NCBI GenBank assembly: GCA_002104905.1 | Contig: MCFE01000127.1 | Coordinates: forward strand, 1-64,000 | From: Basidiobolus meristosporus CBS 931.73 | Lineage: Eukaryota > Basidiobolomycota > Basidiobolomycetes > Basidiobolales > Basidiobolaceae | Reading direction: 5' to 3' | DNA: 64,000 nucleotides | In this document: one piece after another, positions 33,114 to 46,391 of the stretch | Numbering within the stretch: the stretch's first letter is position 1 | How the letters are laid out: each line of letters opens with the position of its first letter | Translations under genes and position numbers: made by a program | Notes under the pieces: generated by a model | Database searches by the model: none | What the model was told of the DNA's origin: nothing | The model's input: the letters and a program-made list of their open reading frames with translations, nothing else

Positions 33114-36100
33114 ATGATTGAACAGTCTGAGGACCAAATGACTAGCGTTGAGGTGGCAATTCCTTCGCATTCTGAACCCCCACCTCTGGTGAAACGAGAC
33201 ACTTTTGGACATTCGATGCAGCATCCCAACGACATACTTGCTCAGCTCATATCGATGGGCTTTTCTCCTTCCATGGCTGAAACCGCCATCTTCGAGAGTG
33301 GAGGCGGTAGTCTAGACAGAGCCCTGGCTTGGTTACTTGACAGTCATGAGCCTGTTCCTGAGGAAGATCCCCAAGTCAAAGATGATGCTTCGGAAGAGGA
33401 AGATACCTCAGATTTATACGTGGAGACGGACGATGGTAATGATGCCCTTTTACTCCATTTTGCAGCGTCTTCCGCACTTCTGGTACAGCATTCAACTCAT
33501 CTTATTTGACTCCCTAGATGTCCGCATACAGAAAAAAGTCCCGCCACCCTCCACAACTCGACCCCAAAAATCCATCTTGAAAACCACCTCAGCATATCAA
33601 AGCTCACTCAACCACTCCTCGAAATCTCGGATCCGAGACTGGATCTTTGGGGGTCCGAAAGCAGCTACCAACACGACCACTAAAGCCAACACTTCTAACT
33701 TCATGCGAAACACCCTATTGAGATACAAAGCCAATGCTCATAACGACGAGCCAGCCGTCTTGTTGGACGAAGAGGAAGACGACATAGCAGGGCCGGTGGA
33801 GAAGGAGGTCAAGAGGGTTCGCTTCTGTACTGACCTGCATCTGGAAGTTCCTCCTTCACCCATCGACTGGTCGGCTACTCCAGATACAGCAAGCGAGGAA
33901 GCTGAAGCAACCGACAACATCGAGGAGCAAAAGCCTCGTATTGAAGAGAAATATACCCCAGGTCAGGTGCTGGAGCATTATGAAGCAACCTGCCGTACCC
34001 GTGAGGTGCCCGTCATGGAACAGCTCATCTCCACCTTCAAGGTAACTGTCGTACTCTACATAGCATTTGATGCCTTACTGTGACCTAGCCAATATATAGC
34101 GTGCCGAGAGCCGCAAGCAAACCCTATCCAGCATCGAGCTTCAAAGCGTCCCGTTCACCCGCGAATCCATGCTTACCTTTACTGACTCTCTCGATTTACC
34201 ATTTGGTCTCACGAAATTGACGCTTGAGAACTGTGGCCTCGATGATGATGTAAGGACCACCCAGGCCTACCTTGTCGGCCCGTCCTCACTAAACCCCGTT
34301 TCTATTGGTAGCTCCTGAAAACCTTGGTACATAGTCTGATCTTCACTTGCCAGATATCCGAGCTCAGCCTGGCCCGCAACAAGAAGATCAAGCACGGCGG
34401 ACTTCGTTACATTGGCCTGTTTATCAAGAAGGTTGTTTCGGAATGCATTCTGCGCTAGAAGCATGTGCTAACCCACCGTTGGACGGCACCAGTCCCAGCA
34501 TCTCAAGCATCTAGATCTATCGGGGATCCCGCTGGATAAAAAAGCCGCCCGTCTAATCGGGCCTTACTTCGCCGCCCGCCAGAAGAATGGACTGGAGAGT
34601 CTGAAGATGGACGAGTGTGGCCTAAAGAGCAACATCTTGGAATTCATAGGTATCGAGTGTCTTGCGAACTCACCACCCATCGGGCTTTGCTGACTTTGCT
34701 CATAGTCCCATCCCTTCGACGCTCCTCTATTCGTAGCCTGAGTCTGCGCAAGAACCAGATTAACCACGTGGGGGCTCTTTGGATCGGAGTTCTGCTGAGA
34801 GATTATGAAGACGAGATCGCCCCAGAAATCGTGTACTCGCGTACCCGCCCTTGCCCTCCGCCAGTATTCGGATGGAAGGTCGGGCTCGAACGGTTGGACG
34901 TGAGCATGAACGAAATCAAGGTAAGTACAACCGCCGGACCGTTGCGTAGCGTGCAGCCCCTAATCGTTGCTTTCCACCAGGGTGGTGTGCAATACGTTGC
35001 CCAAAGCCTGAAGCGGAACTTGATGCTAAAAGAGCTCATCCTAACCCAAAACGGGATCGACCCCCGTGGAATGGGTCAGCTGGCGGACAGTTTGGTAAGT
35101 TGGATCTCGGTGATTCTACCAATGCACCTAGTAACCGGCTCTTTGTTAGGCCCTCAATAAGAACCTGGAGTTGTTCGATCTAAGCCGGAATCCTTGTGGG
35201 ATGTCTATCGATGGGGTACGCACCCTCCACTTCAGTTGCCTACTCGGCCGAAACACTAACACACAAGCTAGATGATCGCCATGCGCTCTGCTCTCGCTTC
35301 CAACACCTCCCTTCAGACACTGATACTATCCGAGACACGTATCACCTCCGAAGGTCAGACTTCATTGCTGCGTGATGTGAGATGTCCTCAGCTTAACCAA
35401 CTTGATATGTAGGAGCGATTGCCTTGGCCGAATTTCTGCCCGAGACCAAGTGTTTGAAGAACCTTGATATATCCTCAAACCCGGAGATCGACATCGCCGG
35501 AGTCCTAGCTCTCTCGGTCAGTCTACGTATGAACTGGAGCATTGTTTGTCTGGACGTTAGTGTCGCGGTAAGTCCCCTCTTCTTTCCCTCACTTGTACAG
35601 TAATCATCGGTCTAATATGCTGCTTGATTAGCCGGATGATCCTGAGCTAGCCGAACTGTCCCGGGATATACTAAGTACCTGCATCCGAAACATGGAGAAA
35701 TACACCCAGCAGGCTCCCACAGCCCCAGACAGTAGCGACCCCCACAACGATAAAGCGCCGACTGATGGCGCTGATCATGATGCTGAAGGCTCACTGGGAA
35801 CGGAGCAACCCGAGGTAGAGACCAAGCTCGAGGAAACCGAGGCGCACATTCAACATAAAAGATCCATCAAATTCAGCGAGCCATCGATTACTCCACACAC
35901 TCAGGGCGAACGGCCTGATGGGTCGCAAGCTCATTCAGATAGCGATGGGTCACATCCAACCCTACGGGAGAAATATAGGGCAATGATCAACAATGAGGCT
36001 AACGCACTGGTTGACGGGCACCCAAACGATGGGCAGGCAAGAGATACCACAACGATACTGGAGGATCCTCCGAACGTAACGAGCCCTGAGAAGGAGCAAC

Positions 36101-36390
36101 CGTCCCCGCTGAATTCTGCATCCAATCTTTCAAACAGCCAGCAAAATCGCTCACAGGAAGCCGTGGTAACCCAGACGCCCTCAAATCCCCTATTTCATAG
36201 CGGCAGGGACTCGCTTGCATCGATTGAGGATCAGGCCATGCCCAACGGAGAAGAGGCAGTCAAGGAGAAGGGCAAAAGAATGGAAAATGAGGAAGCGCAG
36301 GCATTACGGAGCCAGACCAAGAGTGGATCGAAGAGAGAGATAGACAGCAACCACGCCAGCAGCCATACGGTCCTTGTCAATCCTCAATAA
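33114..36390 (+). CDS. UBA domain plus PP1-binding leucine-rich-repeat protein (PPP1R37-like)
   Basis: Eleven exons: 33114-33435, 33518-34041, 34100-34249, 34312-34431, 34499-34649, 34706-34920, 34981-35094, 35150-35215, 35272-35353, 35413-35567, 35632-36390; 885 residues. Residues about 40-80 form a UBA-like domain (LAQLISMGFSPSMAETAIF to ALAWLL). Around residue 210 is KRVRF, a PP1-docking RVxF motif, followed by EVLEHYEATCRT-like and EVPVMEQLISTF, matching the region between the RVxF site and the repeats of PPP1R37. The middle holds ribonuclease-inhibitor-type LRRs (SLSLRKNQINHVGALWIG; LKELILTQNGIDPRGMGQLA; LKNLDISSNPEID). The C-terminal ~240 residues are polar and disordered. In animals PPP1R37 inhibits PP1. 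The UBA module is not part of the animal protein as I know it. Confidence 0.8.
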
Positions 36391-36592
36391 ACGGCCGTAC
36401 TCTCGACGACTTGGACGAGCTGCTGGGACATTTTCCTTCCGCCACCCACTCCAAGAGATCCCACCGAAACCCCACACCAACCCACCATCATCCCATTCTG
36501 CTTCCTGTAATGAATAATTGTGACCACATTTTTCGAAGTGTAGCGACTGATCTCCAATATCATTGAATTAAATTCCCCAACTTTCAAGCACG

Positions 36593-37294
36593 ATGGCTCG
36601 CGGATCGTGATTCGAAATGATCGAATCCACATTGGTCCCTCAATTTGCTGACCCTACTTCTACTATCCCAGACAAGCAAGCATCCCTCTTCTGGCCTACT
36701 ACTGTATCACTTACCTGCAAGCCCACCCGCCCAAATGTCAAACTGGCAGGTGAGTCGCCCGGCTGTCGCGTCTTCCTGCAGGGGGCAACAGCAGCAGTGT
36801 CAGAAGGAATCTGCTCGGCGACACCGAGGACGGCCGAATGCAAGCGGACGCCCATCTAGTCGAGCAACAAAGTGATCTGAAGCTTGAGGGACTTTGCGGC
36901 AGAGTGTCCGCATTGCATCGTGCAAATAGAGAACCCCGTTCGTCTGGCTACACTTCCTGTGAGGACTAACCAGTCTCCTTCAGATCACCACCAACATATA
37001 TGACGAGGTAGAAGGACAAAGCCTACTCGTGGATGAGATGGTACGTATCCACCTGCCCATCCGCTCCGAATGATTCTAAATGGAACCACTGACTGGCAGG
37101 GAACCTCCTTCAACTCGTTTGGAACCCGTTTTAAGGGAACCACGCAACGCCTTACCCAGATGATATCGGTCCCTCACAAACGACACATGTGTCATATGCT
37201 TCTGGCCGTACTTTTTGTTCTCTACAGGTTATCCCTTAGAGCAGCAAACACAAGCCAGTCGGCGGCTGTGGAGTCACCTCAACACGATTCATGA
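36593..37294 (+). CDS. BET1: Bet1-type SNARE
   Basis: Proposed exons 36593-36606, 36804-36921, 36984-37040 and 37100-37294; 127 residues, starting MARGSRNLLGDTEDGRM. The SNARE motif runs from LEGLCGRVSALHRITTNIYD through LVDEMGTSFNSFGTRF to LTQMI, with a C-terminal membrane anchor in MCHMLLAVLFVLY after a basic HKRH. Bet1 is a Qc-SNARE of ER-Golgi transport. Two oddities: exon 1 codes only 14 nt, and the only donor that keeps the frame after VSALHR is GC (36922), giving a GC-AG intron. The residues after the anchor (about 20) are longer than usual for a tail-anchored SNARE. The alternative Sft1 assignment cannot be excluded. Confidence 0.7.
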
Positions 37295-37503
37295 AAGTGA
37301 TGTCGCTTTATTCCAGATCTTGGATGAATTGTAAATAAACACTCATTGATTCCCAGCGTTCCGACAACAACCCGTTGGGATTCCCCACAATTGATTTGGA
37401 TCATTGGTGGCACATCCAAGGGGATTGCAGGGGAATATTTAAGACCAGTGATGGCAGAGGGGGGAAGGGGTGGGAGAGATGGGTCACCCACACTACTGAG
37501 TAC

Positions 37504-38576
37504 TCAATGAGACTTCACCCTATTCTTGCCCTGCTTGGCCACCAGGGCGTCCACCTCTTGGGCTTGCTTCTCGTAGATCTTTTTGGTACCTCGAAGCTCC
37601 ACATTGTAGACCTCATCACTTGGCTTTCTGTAAGAGCCACCGACACGGTCCCATAGGGTGAGGTACTGTCCGTAGTTGTAGTTGAAATACAGGTGGTGCA
37701 CGGTGTGGTGGGCGGCGCTATTGATAACCGGGTCCTGGGTGAAATACTCCCCTAAGAAGAAAGTTACGTTGGGTCGTGTTCAGGGAACTCGCCTCTACGG
37801 GGTGAACCGCTTACCATCGTGGATCAGAACTGACCAGACCTGGACGAACACAAACAGCCCAAGATAGAGAAACTTGTGCATTGGGAAAAGGAATATGCAA
37901 ATATGGTAGGGGAGGGATTGGGCCCAGCCGTCAATGGGATGGAATGCGATAGAAGCGTATGGAGTAGGGACTAGAATGGAATGGGTAAGCTGTCTGTCAT
38001 TGGCCGCCTACACTATGTTACCTACCGATCCATTTGTGGTGGGGCTGGCAAGAAGAGACGTAGAGTAAGTCCGTTGTTCGAGCAGACCAAATACTACACT
38101 AGAAATACCTTGTGAATGAGAGCATATACAGATCTGTGATGCAGCCCTCGGTGAATCCAGTAGATTCCGAAGTCAGTGATAAACAGAAACACGAAGATGC
38201 TTAACACCCAGTAGGTCCACCCGTACTCCTCCACATTTTCGTAGAGTCGAGAGTATCCGCGGACTTCCAGGATGAAAAAGGGGGAAGTCAGAAGTGCCAT
38301 GAGCGGAATAGCGTCTGTAGCCATCTTGATCTCCTGTTGGATTTGATTTTTCAGGAAACGTGGATGTTTCATCTGCCTCTTATCGAAAAATACATAGAAC
38401 GAAAAGGTCGAGAACAGCATGTATATGGTGTAGGCCCCAAAGCCGCTGAGGCATGTCAGACTGCAGAATTGGCGGAGTAGTTGCTCACGTTCGAGGGCGG
38501 GAAGACCAATGTAGCCAAGACCCTGGTAGACCTTGTCAAATGCGTACTCGTCTGCTAGCCACAGGATGTAGTCCAT
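37504..38576 (-). CDS. ERG3: C-5 sterol desaturase, paralogue 1 (Erg3)
   Basis: Four exons: 38576-38109, 38044-38026, 37970-37815 and 37751-37504; 296 residues. Erg3 introduces the C5-C6 double bond in ergosterol synthesis, in the ER. Histidine clusters of the fatty-acid hydroxylase superfamily are complete: HRGLHH in exon 1, HK/PHHKWI across the exon 1-2 junction, and [16 protein letters not shown] in exon 4. Transmembrane segments are visible around [33 protein letters not shown] and [18 protein letters not shown]. Exon 2 is only 19 nt and encodes PHHKWI. The paralogue at 57578-58648 has the same four-exon structure with identical exon 1, 2 and 3 lengths. Confidence 0.93.
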
Positions 38577-39057
38577 GTTTGATCAACTGAAAAGGTTGCA
38601 AGGGGGAATCGGCCCTTTTGTACAAATCCATTGTTACACGTGTCGTGGATGCTGAATGCGGTAATTTGGAAGCGCTACCAGTCAATATACAGTTTCACCT
38701 AAAACTATTTGTATTACTAATAACCTTGGTAGAAATGCTCCCTACGTATCATCTGCATTAGTTTATTGAGATCCACGAAATGCCTATTCAAAAGGAGAAA
38801 TGAAGACACAAGTGCCTTTTTTGTATTTCACCGCAGTATACATGTTTGTGAAAGTAATCTTTATCAGATCTTCCATTTCTGGAAGGCGAGGATTTCAATC
38901 TGATAACGAATTGGTCCAGCAATAATATGGCAAATCAGTAGTTCAGCTAATGGATGGTCATTGGCCAACTTTGGTTGAGGGTTGTAAACAGGGAGTTCTT
39001 TTATTGTTGCTTCAACTTGAATAGCCTTGAAACACCATTGCCAGTGAGTTGGGTGGA
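38577..39057. other. Intergenic region between ERG3 paralogue 1 and LAA1
   Basis: 481 bp containing the upstream region of ERG3 paralogue 1 and the downstream region of LAA1. AT-rich; no gene or recognisable motif. Confidence 0.5.
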
Positions 39058-42000
39058 TTAAAAAGAAGCAAAGTTGTTCTTCAGTTGGATTTTTGGTTTT
39101 GAAGTCTCTTGGCTTCCTTGAGAGCGTGGGTTGCCGTTGGATGACTGCACACTCTGTCTAATGGCATGCTCCAGCTTTGTACGCATGTCAGGCTCCAAGT
39201 TGCCGAGAACAGTTTTGAAGTCCTGCGGGCATTCTGTCGCAAGGGTCACCAGCTTTGCGATGATAATCTGATGGAGCGCGGATGGATTTTCTAGTTCTTC
39301 AATGCTGTCCAACAGGCTAACCAATGTACACATCACAAGGCTGAAGAGCGTAGACCCTGAGGAGGAAGTGGATCAAGAGTTAGCAGTATATAGGGAGGAA
39401 TCTCACTGACAGTTGTACATACTTTTCTCATGTTTAGTTGAGGATGCTAATGCAATCAGGAATCCTGCCGCCTCTTCGACGACCTCTTGGTTGATCGAGT
39501 CCCTGGAGGCTTCATCATTCCTTGATTTTGCCTCATAGAGGTATTTGATGATTTCGGGGATTAGCACTTGTAGTACACTGGAGGAGATCTCTTTAGAGCC
39601 GGAATCGGGTTTGTTGTTCTGATATAAAAAGGCTTTTGCGTATTGTAGTGCGGACTGAGCAATCTTGATGGTCAGAGGAATTGGATACAATGTTAGCAAA
39701 GTGTGGCGCAGACATAGTTTGCTAAATAACCAACCTGAGCATGAGGTGTGAAGAGGTATGCCACAAACATAGCCGAGAGTTTTTGGGAGAATTCTCGATC
39801 ACAGTACGTAGTGCAGTTTGTGAGGAACAGCACCACGAACATCAACGTATTGTTAATGATTGTGATATCCTTGTCCAGATATTCTTGAGAGCTACAGCTA
39901 AGATTCGTCAGAGTGGAGTCACTACGTATATATATCAGATGGTTAGGCTACCTTTCAATGTCAACGGAGGACACTACGGTATCCAAGACCTGTGATATGA
40001 TGTCCGAGATGGCTTTACGATCTTGTGAAATCCTTCCAGCTTCAACTGCAATGAAGAGATTTCTGTGGATTAACATGAATCTCGCAACCTCTTCCTTCGA
40101 AAAACCGATAGTATGTATAGCAGCTAGGAATCAAAAGGATTAGAATGGCTCGTATGGAAACCATCAAAAAGACTTACTTGCTGAGGCATGGAGTAACGTT
40201 GCGAACAACTCAAGGCTAACAGGGTCCGGGGAAATCAAGATTATACTCGAGAATGCATCTAAAGCAGCTAAAATCGATAAGGGCCCATGGGAATTAGTCG
40301 GCAACGCTAGAGGGTCAAGAAAGTTAGAAGTGGTTCATTCCATTGACTGGTAGGGTGTCTTACAGGTCATTGGAGCTTCCGGCGAAAGCTCGGGAATGTT
40401 TTTCGAGAGCCCAAGAGCGAGGATTTTTGTGCATAAATATGCCTTGGTAGTCTTGAAAATGTCTTCGAATTCGTCATTACTGCCAAAGCATTTGAGCAAT
40501 TAGTCATTGTGAAGACTTGACGCAGTACAAACAACCGTTCACAAACCTGATATCTGACATTTCAGCATATAGGTAGTCACTTGAATACTCCGTAGCTAAC
40601 GTCTTAAAAACCTCGGTAATGGCAACTTGGATGACATTTGACTCGTGGATCATCAACTTCTCTAGTACACATATGATCTCCATGAATAGTGAATGCTCCA
40701 AGCACTGGTTACCAGCCACCAAAGGCTTCAAAATGGACCGCAAAGCTTTGACGAGCACAAGAATAGCATCTAGGCTATTTGAATAGCCGCGGGTTTTGGA
40801 TGGTTCTGCCAGAGCCTCGACGCATAATCCAAGCAGAACGAAGAAGAATCTCGACGGCGTGTCGTAATTTTCGTCATTTCCGGTGTTCTCCCGTAGTTTG
40901 GTGAGAATATGGTCGTTATTGGTATCGATTAGAACTGAAATTGCGTTCATAATCGGAATCCAAGCACTCTCGTAGTAAGGCAGTATAACTCCTATTACTG
41001 AAGATCCATAAATGGATTCCAGGCCTGAAGTTAAAACACCAGCACTGAGGCCATTAGAGCCGGTAACTCCGGTTGCTCCAAGCCTTACCTTAGCGTAGTC
41101 CTGCACAAATAAAAGCCAAAGCTCGCATAAGATCTCCAGTCTAGGTTCTATGACGTCCAGGAGATACTCTTCGGTTCGGGATAAGACAAATAGCTCCGCC
41201 CATATCTTTAGAGTGGTTATTTTCACTAGTATTTTCCCGTCAGGGCTTTCACTATTCACAGTATCCACAGAACTCTCACTAAGAATAGTTGTCAAAAGCT
41301 TCACCATCCGTCCCAATGTTCCGATTTCTCTAACGATGTTACTCGCTATGAAATCACCACAAACTTGGATAGCAGAGGTGATAACCTCTGGTGCAGTTTC
41401 AGTGGAGAATGCAGGTGCTAAAGCAGACGTAATCTGGGCCTGGTATTGCTCCAAGATCATAGCTTCCTCAAAGTCAGGGTCTGTAGTGGCCGCAAAATGC
41501 TTGATAATGTCACTCAACAATGACAAGCCGTCAAGTCGAATCTGGATAATCGAGGAGGTGGCAGCAACAAAAGACATTTTGATAAGCTCCGGTAGTCTAA
41601 AAACTAGAAACCCTGAATTGGATGGGAACGTTTCCTTCGCATACACCATGTCGAAATGGGCCTTTTCATCGCTTTTAGCCAAAAGGATCACTATTTCTCT
41701 TAAGCAATCTAGGGCAAATAGCTGGGCGCGCCATCTAGACGGAAGTTTGGAGAAATCTTCAGTTGTCGATTGTCCCGAGGCCGAAGCAGAAGTGGCTGTA
41801 GCGGTGAAGGCAACTGAGTCATCACCGTACTCATCTGTATCGGTAGCTTTGTGCTCCCCACTCGACTCGGAAGAGGTCTTCGACAGAATTTTCTTACATA
41901 TATCGAACCATTTCAAGGGCTCCTCAATGACTGTTTGAGACAAATGGCTTTTGATGACTCTCTTGGCATCTTCCATCTCTAATCCGTCGTCAAGTAGGAA

Positions 42001-45000
42001 GAAAAGTTGCTCCCGTAGGCCTGGTCTTGCATTCTTCAGTACATCCTTCACGTTGCGCTGTACAAGCTGGTATAAGCACGTTACAGCAGCAGACTTCAGT
42101 CGGAAATTAAAGCTGTATAGCTGGTCTTGGAGGAAGGGGATCAAGGAAGAGATATCCACACAATTCGGGGCGAACATCAGGAGATGTTGAACACATTTTA
42201 TGTATTCTACTACGACCAACGACTCATCATTATGCTTGAGCTCGTCAATTAAACACAGGCAGATCTCTCTAACTTTCGTCGCTGCCTGAAGCTCAGGTCC
42301 CAACGTCCCAATCAACGCGTATAAAAGATGTCCCAAGGTTTGGTACACAACTTCTTGGGCCATACCGAATGGTGGGTTGATAAGCGAATGGTACCCTTGC
42401 TCATGCCCCTCAGACATAAACACTTTGGCAATTACCCCAATAGTACCGTTTACGTAGGGTGCAAACATAGATCCAGCGGAATCGATAGTCAAAGAGAGGG
42501 CCTTGAGTGCCCACGAGTGAACAGTAGGGTGAGAATCACTACTCAAAGAGTGTAGTATTCCGACTACTGTCTTCAGATGCACATTCGCTGCTATACCGCC
42601 CACTCGATTATATATGCAACTCAAGGCAATGACGCATCCACTTCTAACGTTCGGGTCGCGGTCATTAACTATCACATCAACAAGGTATTGTATTTGGCTC
42701 GTAATAAACGGGTTGCCAACAATCTGCGCCAAGAGCCCAAGGGCTTGGCCACTAGCACACCTGACATAGGGATCGCTATTAGGCAAGAAAGACTGTTTAA
42801 ATTAGTCATGGGCTTCGACGGTCAATAGCACGCTTGCATTACCTGCAATATCTCTTTTGCAAGAGCGGTGGTTCTTCCCTGGGGGGTTGGAATAGAGATT
42901 TTTTCCGTCCTTTTGGAAGCTAACCTTTCAAGATTTTCCAAGGTCTTGAGTAGCACCACAATAGCATTCACCTGAACAGCAATCTTTCGATCGGGGCTCT
43001 TGTCGAGCTTAGGGTTTTTCAGCGATTTCCAGAGCTGCTCCAGAGTGAATTCTTGAACACTGGAGCTAAGATATGGGAAGATGATAGTGATCAGATCAAT
43101 AGCGGAATCCGTAACTCCGACAATTGACGGCATAGACTTTGGGAAACGGCAGCAACTTTGCGCCAATACGCTGCTATAATAAGTGGTGTAAAGCTTGCTA
43201 GGATCGTATTCAGGTGCACCAACTATAGGCTGAATAAACTATATGTTGTGAAGAATCCGAGTTAGACCCAACTGCGAATACCATGACAACGGATATACCA
43301 GTGTTTACCTCTTGGTCTATCTCTCTAAAATCTATGATGTTGGCTCTCCATTCTTTTGTAATATCGACTTCACCTGCAGGTTCAAGAACTTGATCCCATG
43401 ATTTCGTCAAGAAGCTGCTGTTCATTCCACAACCGTAGCCTTGGAAAATGCTCGATCCTGCATTTCCCATGGTACTGGCTGTATTGGCACGATCAGGAGT
43501 AAACTCGGGCTCCGTGATTAGTTCGATGGCAGTTTTGAGCAGGGACGAAAACGACGTTTCGAAAGCAGGAGTGGGCTTCAACACGGAGTAACACTCAAAC
43601 AGTCTTTTTCTTACGAGGTTCTCGCATTCGGTAAGATCAAGAGTACAAGGGAACAGTTGCGAGGAGGAAGTGTTAGAAGAAAGGATGCTCGATGGGATGA
43701 GAGCCAAGAATGCTAGAGTGTTATCCAGGAACTGAGTTATTCTCTTGGCCGCATCGGTGGTAATCAACTCTTCTCCATTGTGGATCAAAAAGCTATACAA
43801 TGCACCTAGAGCAACCTCTCGGATCTGTAGCATGTACAACCAATCAGTGACCCCTCGGTTGGCGTCTTTGGCCAGCATTTTTGGAAGCGAGTTGCGCCAC
43901 AGGATCATCAACTGTGACATGTGTAGCTGTGAGAATTGAGGACCAATGCACATCAATGAGCCGATCAGTGACCATCCAACTCGATACTCCACACTACTAA
44001 TCCACATATGCTGGGTCTCACTAGAAGTTGCATTCTTCAACAACCGGACCGCTACCGAAAAAATACCGCCATACAGCTCATGAGATATGTATAGTTGCTT
44101 CTCCGGAATAAGCGTGATTAGAGCGCAAAGAACCTGGCTTAAGCCTAAGCATTTTTTAAATACACCCATGGAGGAAGTTGGTACTGTAACATTGGTGGGT
44201 ATTGTTCGCTGCAGCAACTTCAGGATTTTGGATATGAGCTTCGGCAAATGGGCAGGCAAGGAATAACATAAACTCCGAAAACAGGAGGCAAGCGCGATTT
44301 GGACGGTATGACTAGTGTGCCCCAATAACGTCACTAAGGGGTCAATGAGTGAGTCCTATTAGATTAGAATGCAAATTAATCAACTCATCCATGGTGTAGA
44401 ATGTTTAGAATCAGAAGTACTTGAACAGAGCTAGCAACACCGCCAAGATCTAGAACCAGCCCATTCACTTCATTTAAAACACAGCGCAATATGTATTTGG
44501 AAGGATTGTTAGACTCCCAAGGCTTGATCCACGTATTCGTTAGCTCGCGAACCGCTAACACTTGGCCTTGCTCGCTGAGCAGTCGCTTTCCAATTATATC
44601 ACGGAGAAGAAAGCTACACCATTCTTGTACGCAAAGAATGTCCAGCTTGCTTCCACTAAGGTTTTTGCCCACTAGTTCCACTATGATGTGTTTTGAGATT
44701 GCGGCATAATTAGCTTCAATGAAATTGGAACCAAGACTTAATAACAGCTCCGAATAAGTCTCGATAATACCGACACGAGATTCTCTCGTGGTTAACTTTG
44801 AAAAACAGGAAGAAAGCGCGGCTAACGTTTCTTCAATACTAAACACGCCGTTTTCATCTCTTCTGGACCCGGTTTCAAAGGTAGGTGAGCTGCTTTGCGA
44901 TGGGAACGAAACGCTCTTCGCCATTCTAATGCCGCCTTTGGTTGATGCTGTAGCCATGACGGGTGATTGGGTAGTTGCTGTTATAACAGCAGCTAACGAA

Positions 45001-46104
45001 GCAATCTCACGGCGTACATCGTAGTTGGATCCCTCGAAAGCCTTGAATATTTGCAATAAAAGAATATCCAAATCATTTGCAATCGACGAGACCAAATAAG
45101 TGGTTTGAGATGCCACCTCTCTCAGGCACTGAAATAAAGTACACAACTTAGTAATTATCGGGGAAACGCGGCTTCATATTAAGCGTGTACCAACCTCGGC
45201 ACAGGCAATTCTAATGGCAAAGCTTTTGTCACAAAGCCCGTTTTTCATATACTTGACTATCTCTTTTAAGGACTGGTCTGGAGCATTTTTGCCGCTGCCG
45301 TGGACAATCTTTCCTATAGTGCGTATTGCTTCGACTTTAATTAAACCGGCAGACTGCTGCAATGGAGTTTAGCATTCCCCTATAGATCAAATGGCAACAG
45401 ATGTCATATGACTTACTTCAGATACGTTTTTAACTATCTTGAGCAAGCCAGTGGTTGTATCTATAAAGTAAGAGCCAATCTGGTAGGAAATGTTAAGTTG
45501 TTGTTGCGAGCTGATGATGTACTGGGTATGATGCTTTACCTTGGAGCCACAGCTTTCGAACAGCGCACCAACACAATGCATAGCGGCACTGGATTCCAAC
45601 TATTAGTATGCTGAATAAAGAAATATCTGGATATTTTTCCATTTTACATCTTAGTTATCCTATCGTTTGTGCTCTTGCCAAGAAAAGCTATCGTATTCAG
45701 TGAATTCAAAGTGTCCGGCAAGCGTAGAGTGTCCCCCTTTTGATATATAACAACGAGACAGCGTCCCAAGATTTGACGATGAGGTTTCTTGATTTTTGGT
45801 GAAGAGTAAGTGAAAAACCGAAACAATTGCTTGATGAGATCATCTTGTATGGTTTTGAGGGCTTCCTAGATGTGGGGTTATATGTTATTGTTCCACAGGC
45901 TGAGAACTTGGGATTAAAGATGTATACTTTCGGAATCTTCTGTAGCTCCTTTTCCAACGACGTTAACCACTGTAGCAGAATTAACTCTTGCTTCTCTACA
46001 GAACTGGCTGAAGCAACTAAGGCATCTTCATTAAACTTGAAAGGATCGTACACCTGAGAATTCTCAACTGTCTTTATGTTTTCTAAGGAGCTATCGTTCG
46101 ACAT
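39058..46104 (-). CDS. LAA1: HEATR5/Laa1 giant HEAT-repeat protein
   Basis: Fourteen exons: 46104-45928, 45865-45648, 45588-45417, 45356-45195, 45128-44421, 44355-43309, 43238-42843, 42792-40547, 40479-40364, 40306-40178, 40123-39952, 39897-39735, 39663-39423 and 39356-39058; 2,081 residues, the normal length for HEATR5/Laa1 (just over 2,000). Family blocks are visible throughout: KIAAMHCVGALFESCG near the N-terminus, SNYDVRREIASLAAV, SDPYVRCASGQALGLLAQ, HPTVHSWALKALSL, APNCVDISSLIPFL, QLFALDCLREIVI with AHFDMVYAKE, and the C-terminal KPKIQLKNNFASF. In yeast and animals the protein helps AP-1 clathrin adaptor function at the trans-Golgi/endosome. All exon phases agree. Its start lies about 290 bp from the IVD stop. 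Confidence 0.95.
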
Positions 46105-46391
46105 GGATATTCAACTAGACTTCTTCAAAACACGTCTCCTGGTTTTATGGGAAGGGGCTTCGAATATATCTATTTACTGCTTGGGAGTATGTGAGAATCA
46201 AATTTCGGTTATTAATGAAGATTAGCCTGATAGAAATTGCCTGATTTGGTCCCCAAAGCGTTGGTTTATTGATTGATGAGAAATCGAACACCACATAATT
46301 GATAGACATGCTCTGCTCGATTAAAAGATGACTCGATTCTTTATTGATTTATACATACATGTTTAAATGCAAGGACAGGAACTATTAGTTA

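Noticed and set aside
41150..41938. Plus-strand 262-codon ORF
   Set aside because: It lies wholly antisense to the large HEATR5/Laa1 exon 8, whose protein blocks match the family; the plus-strand translation resembles nothing.
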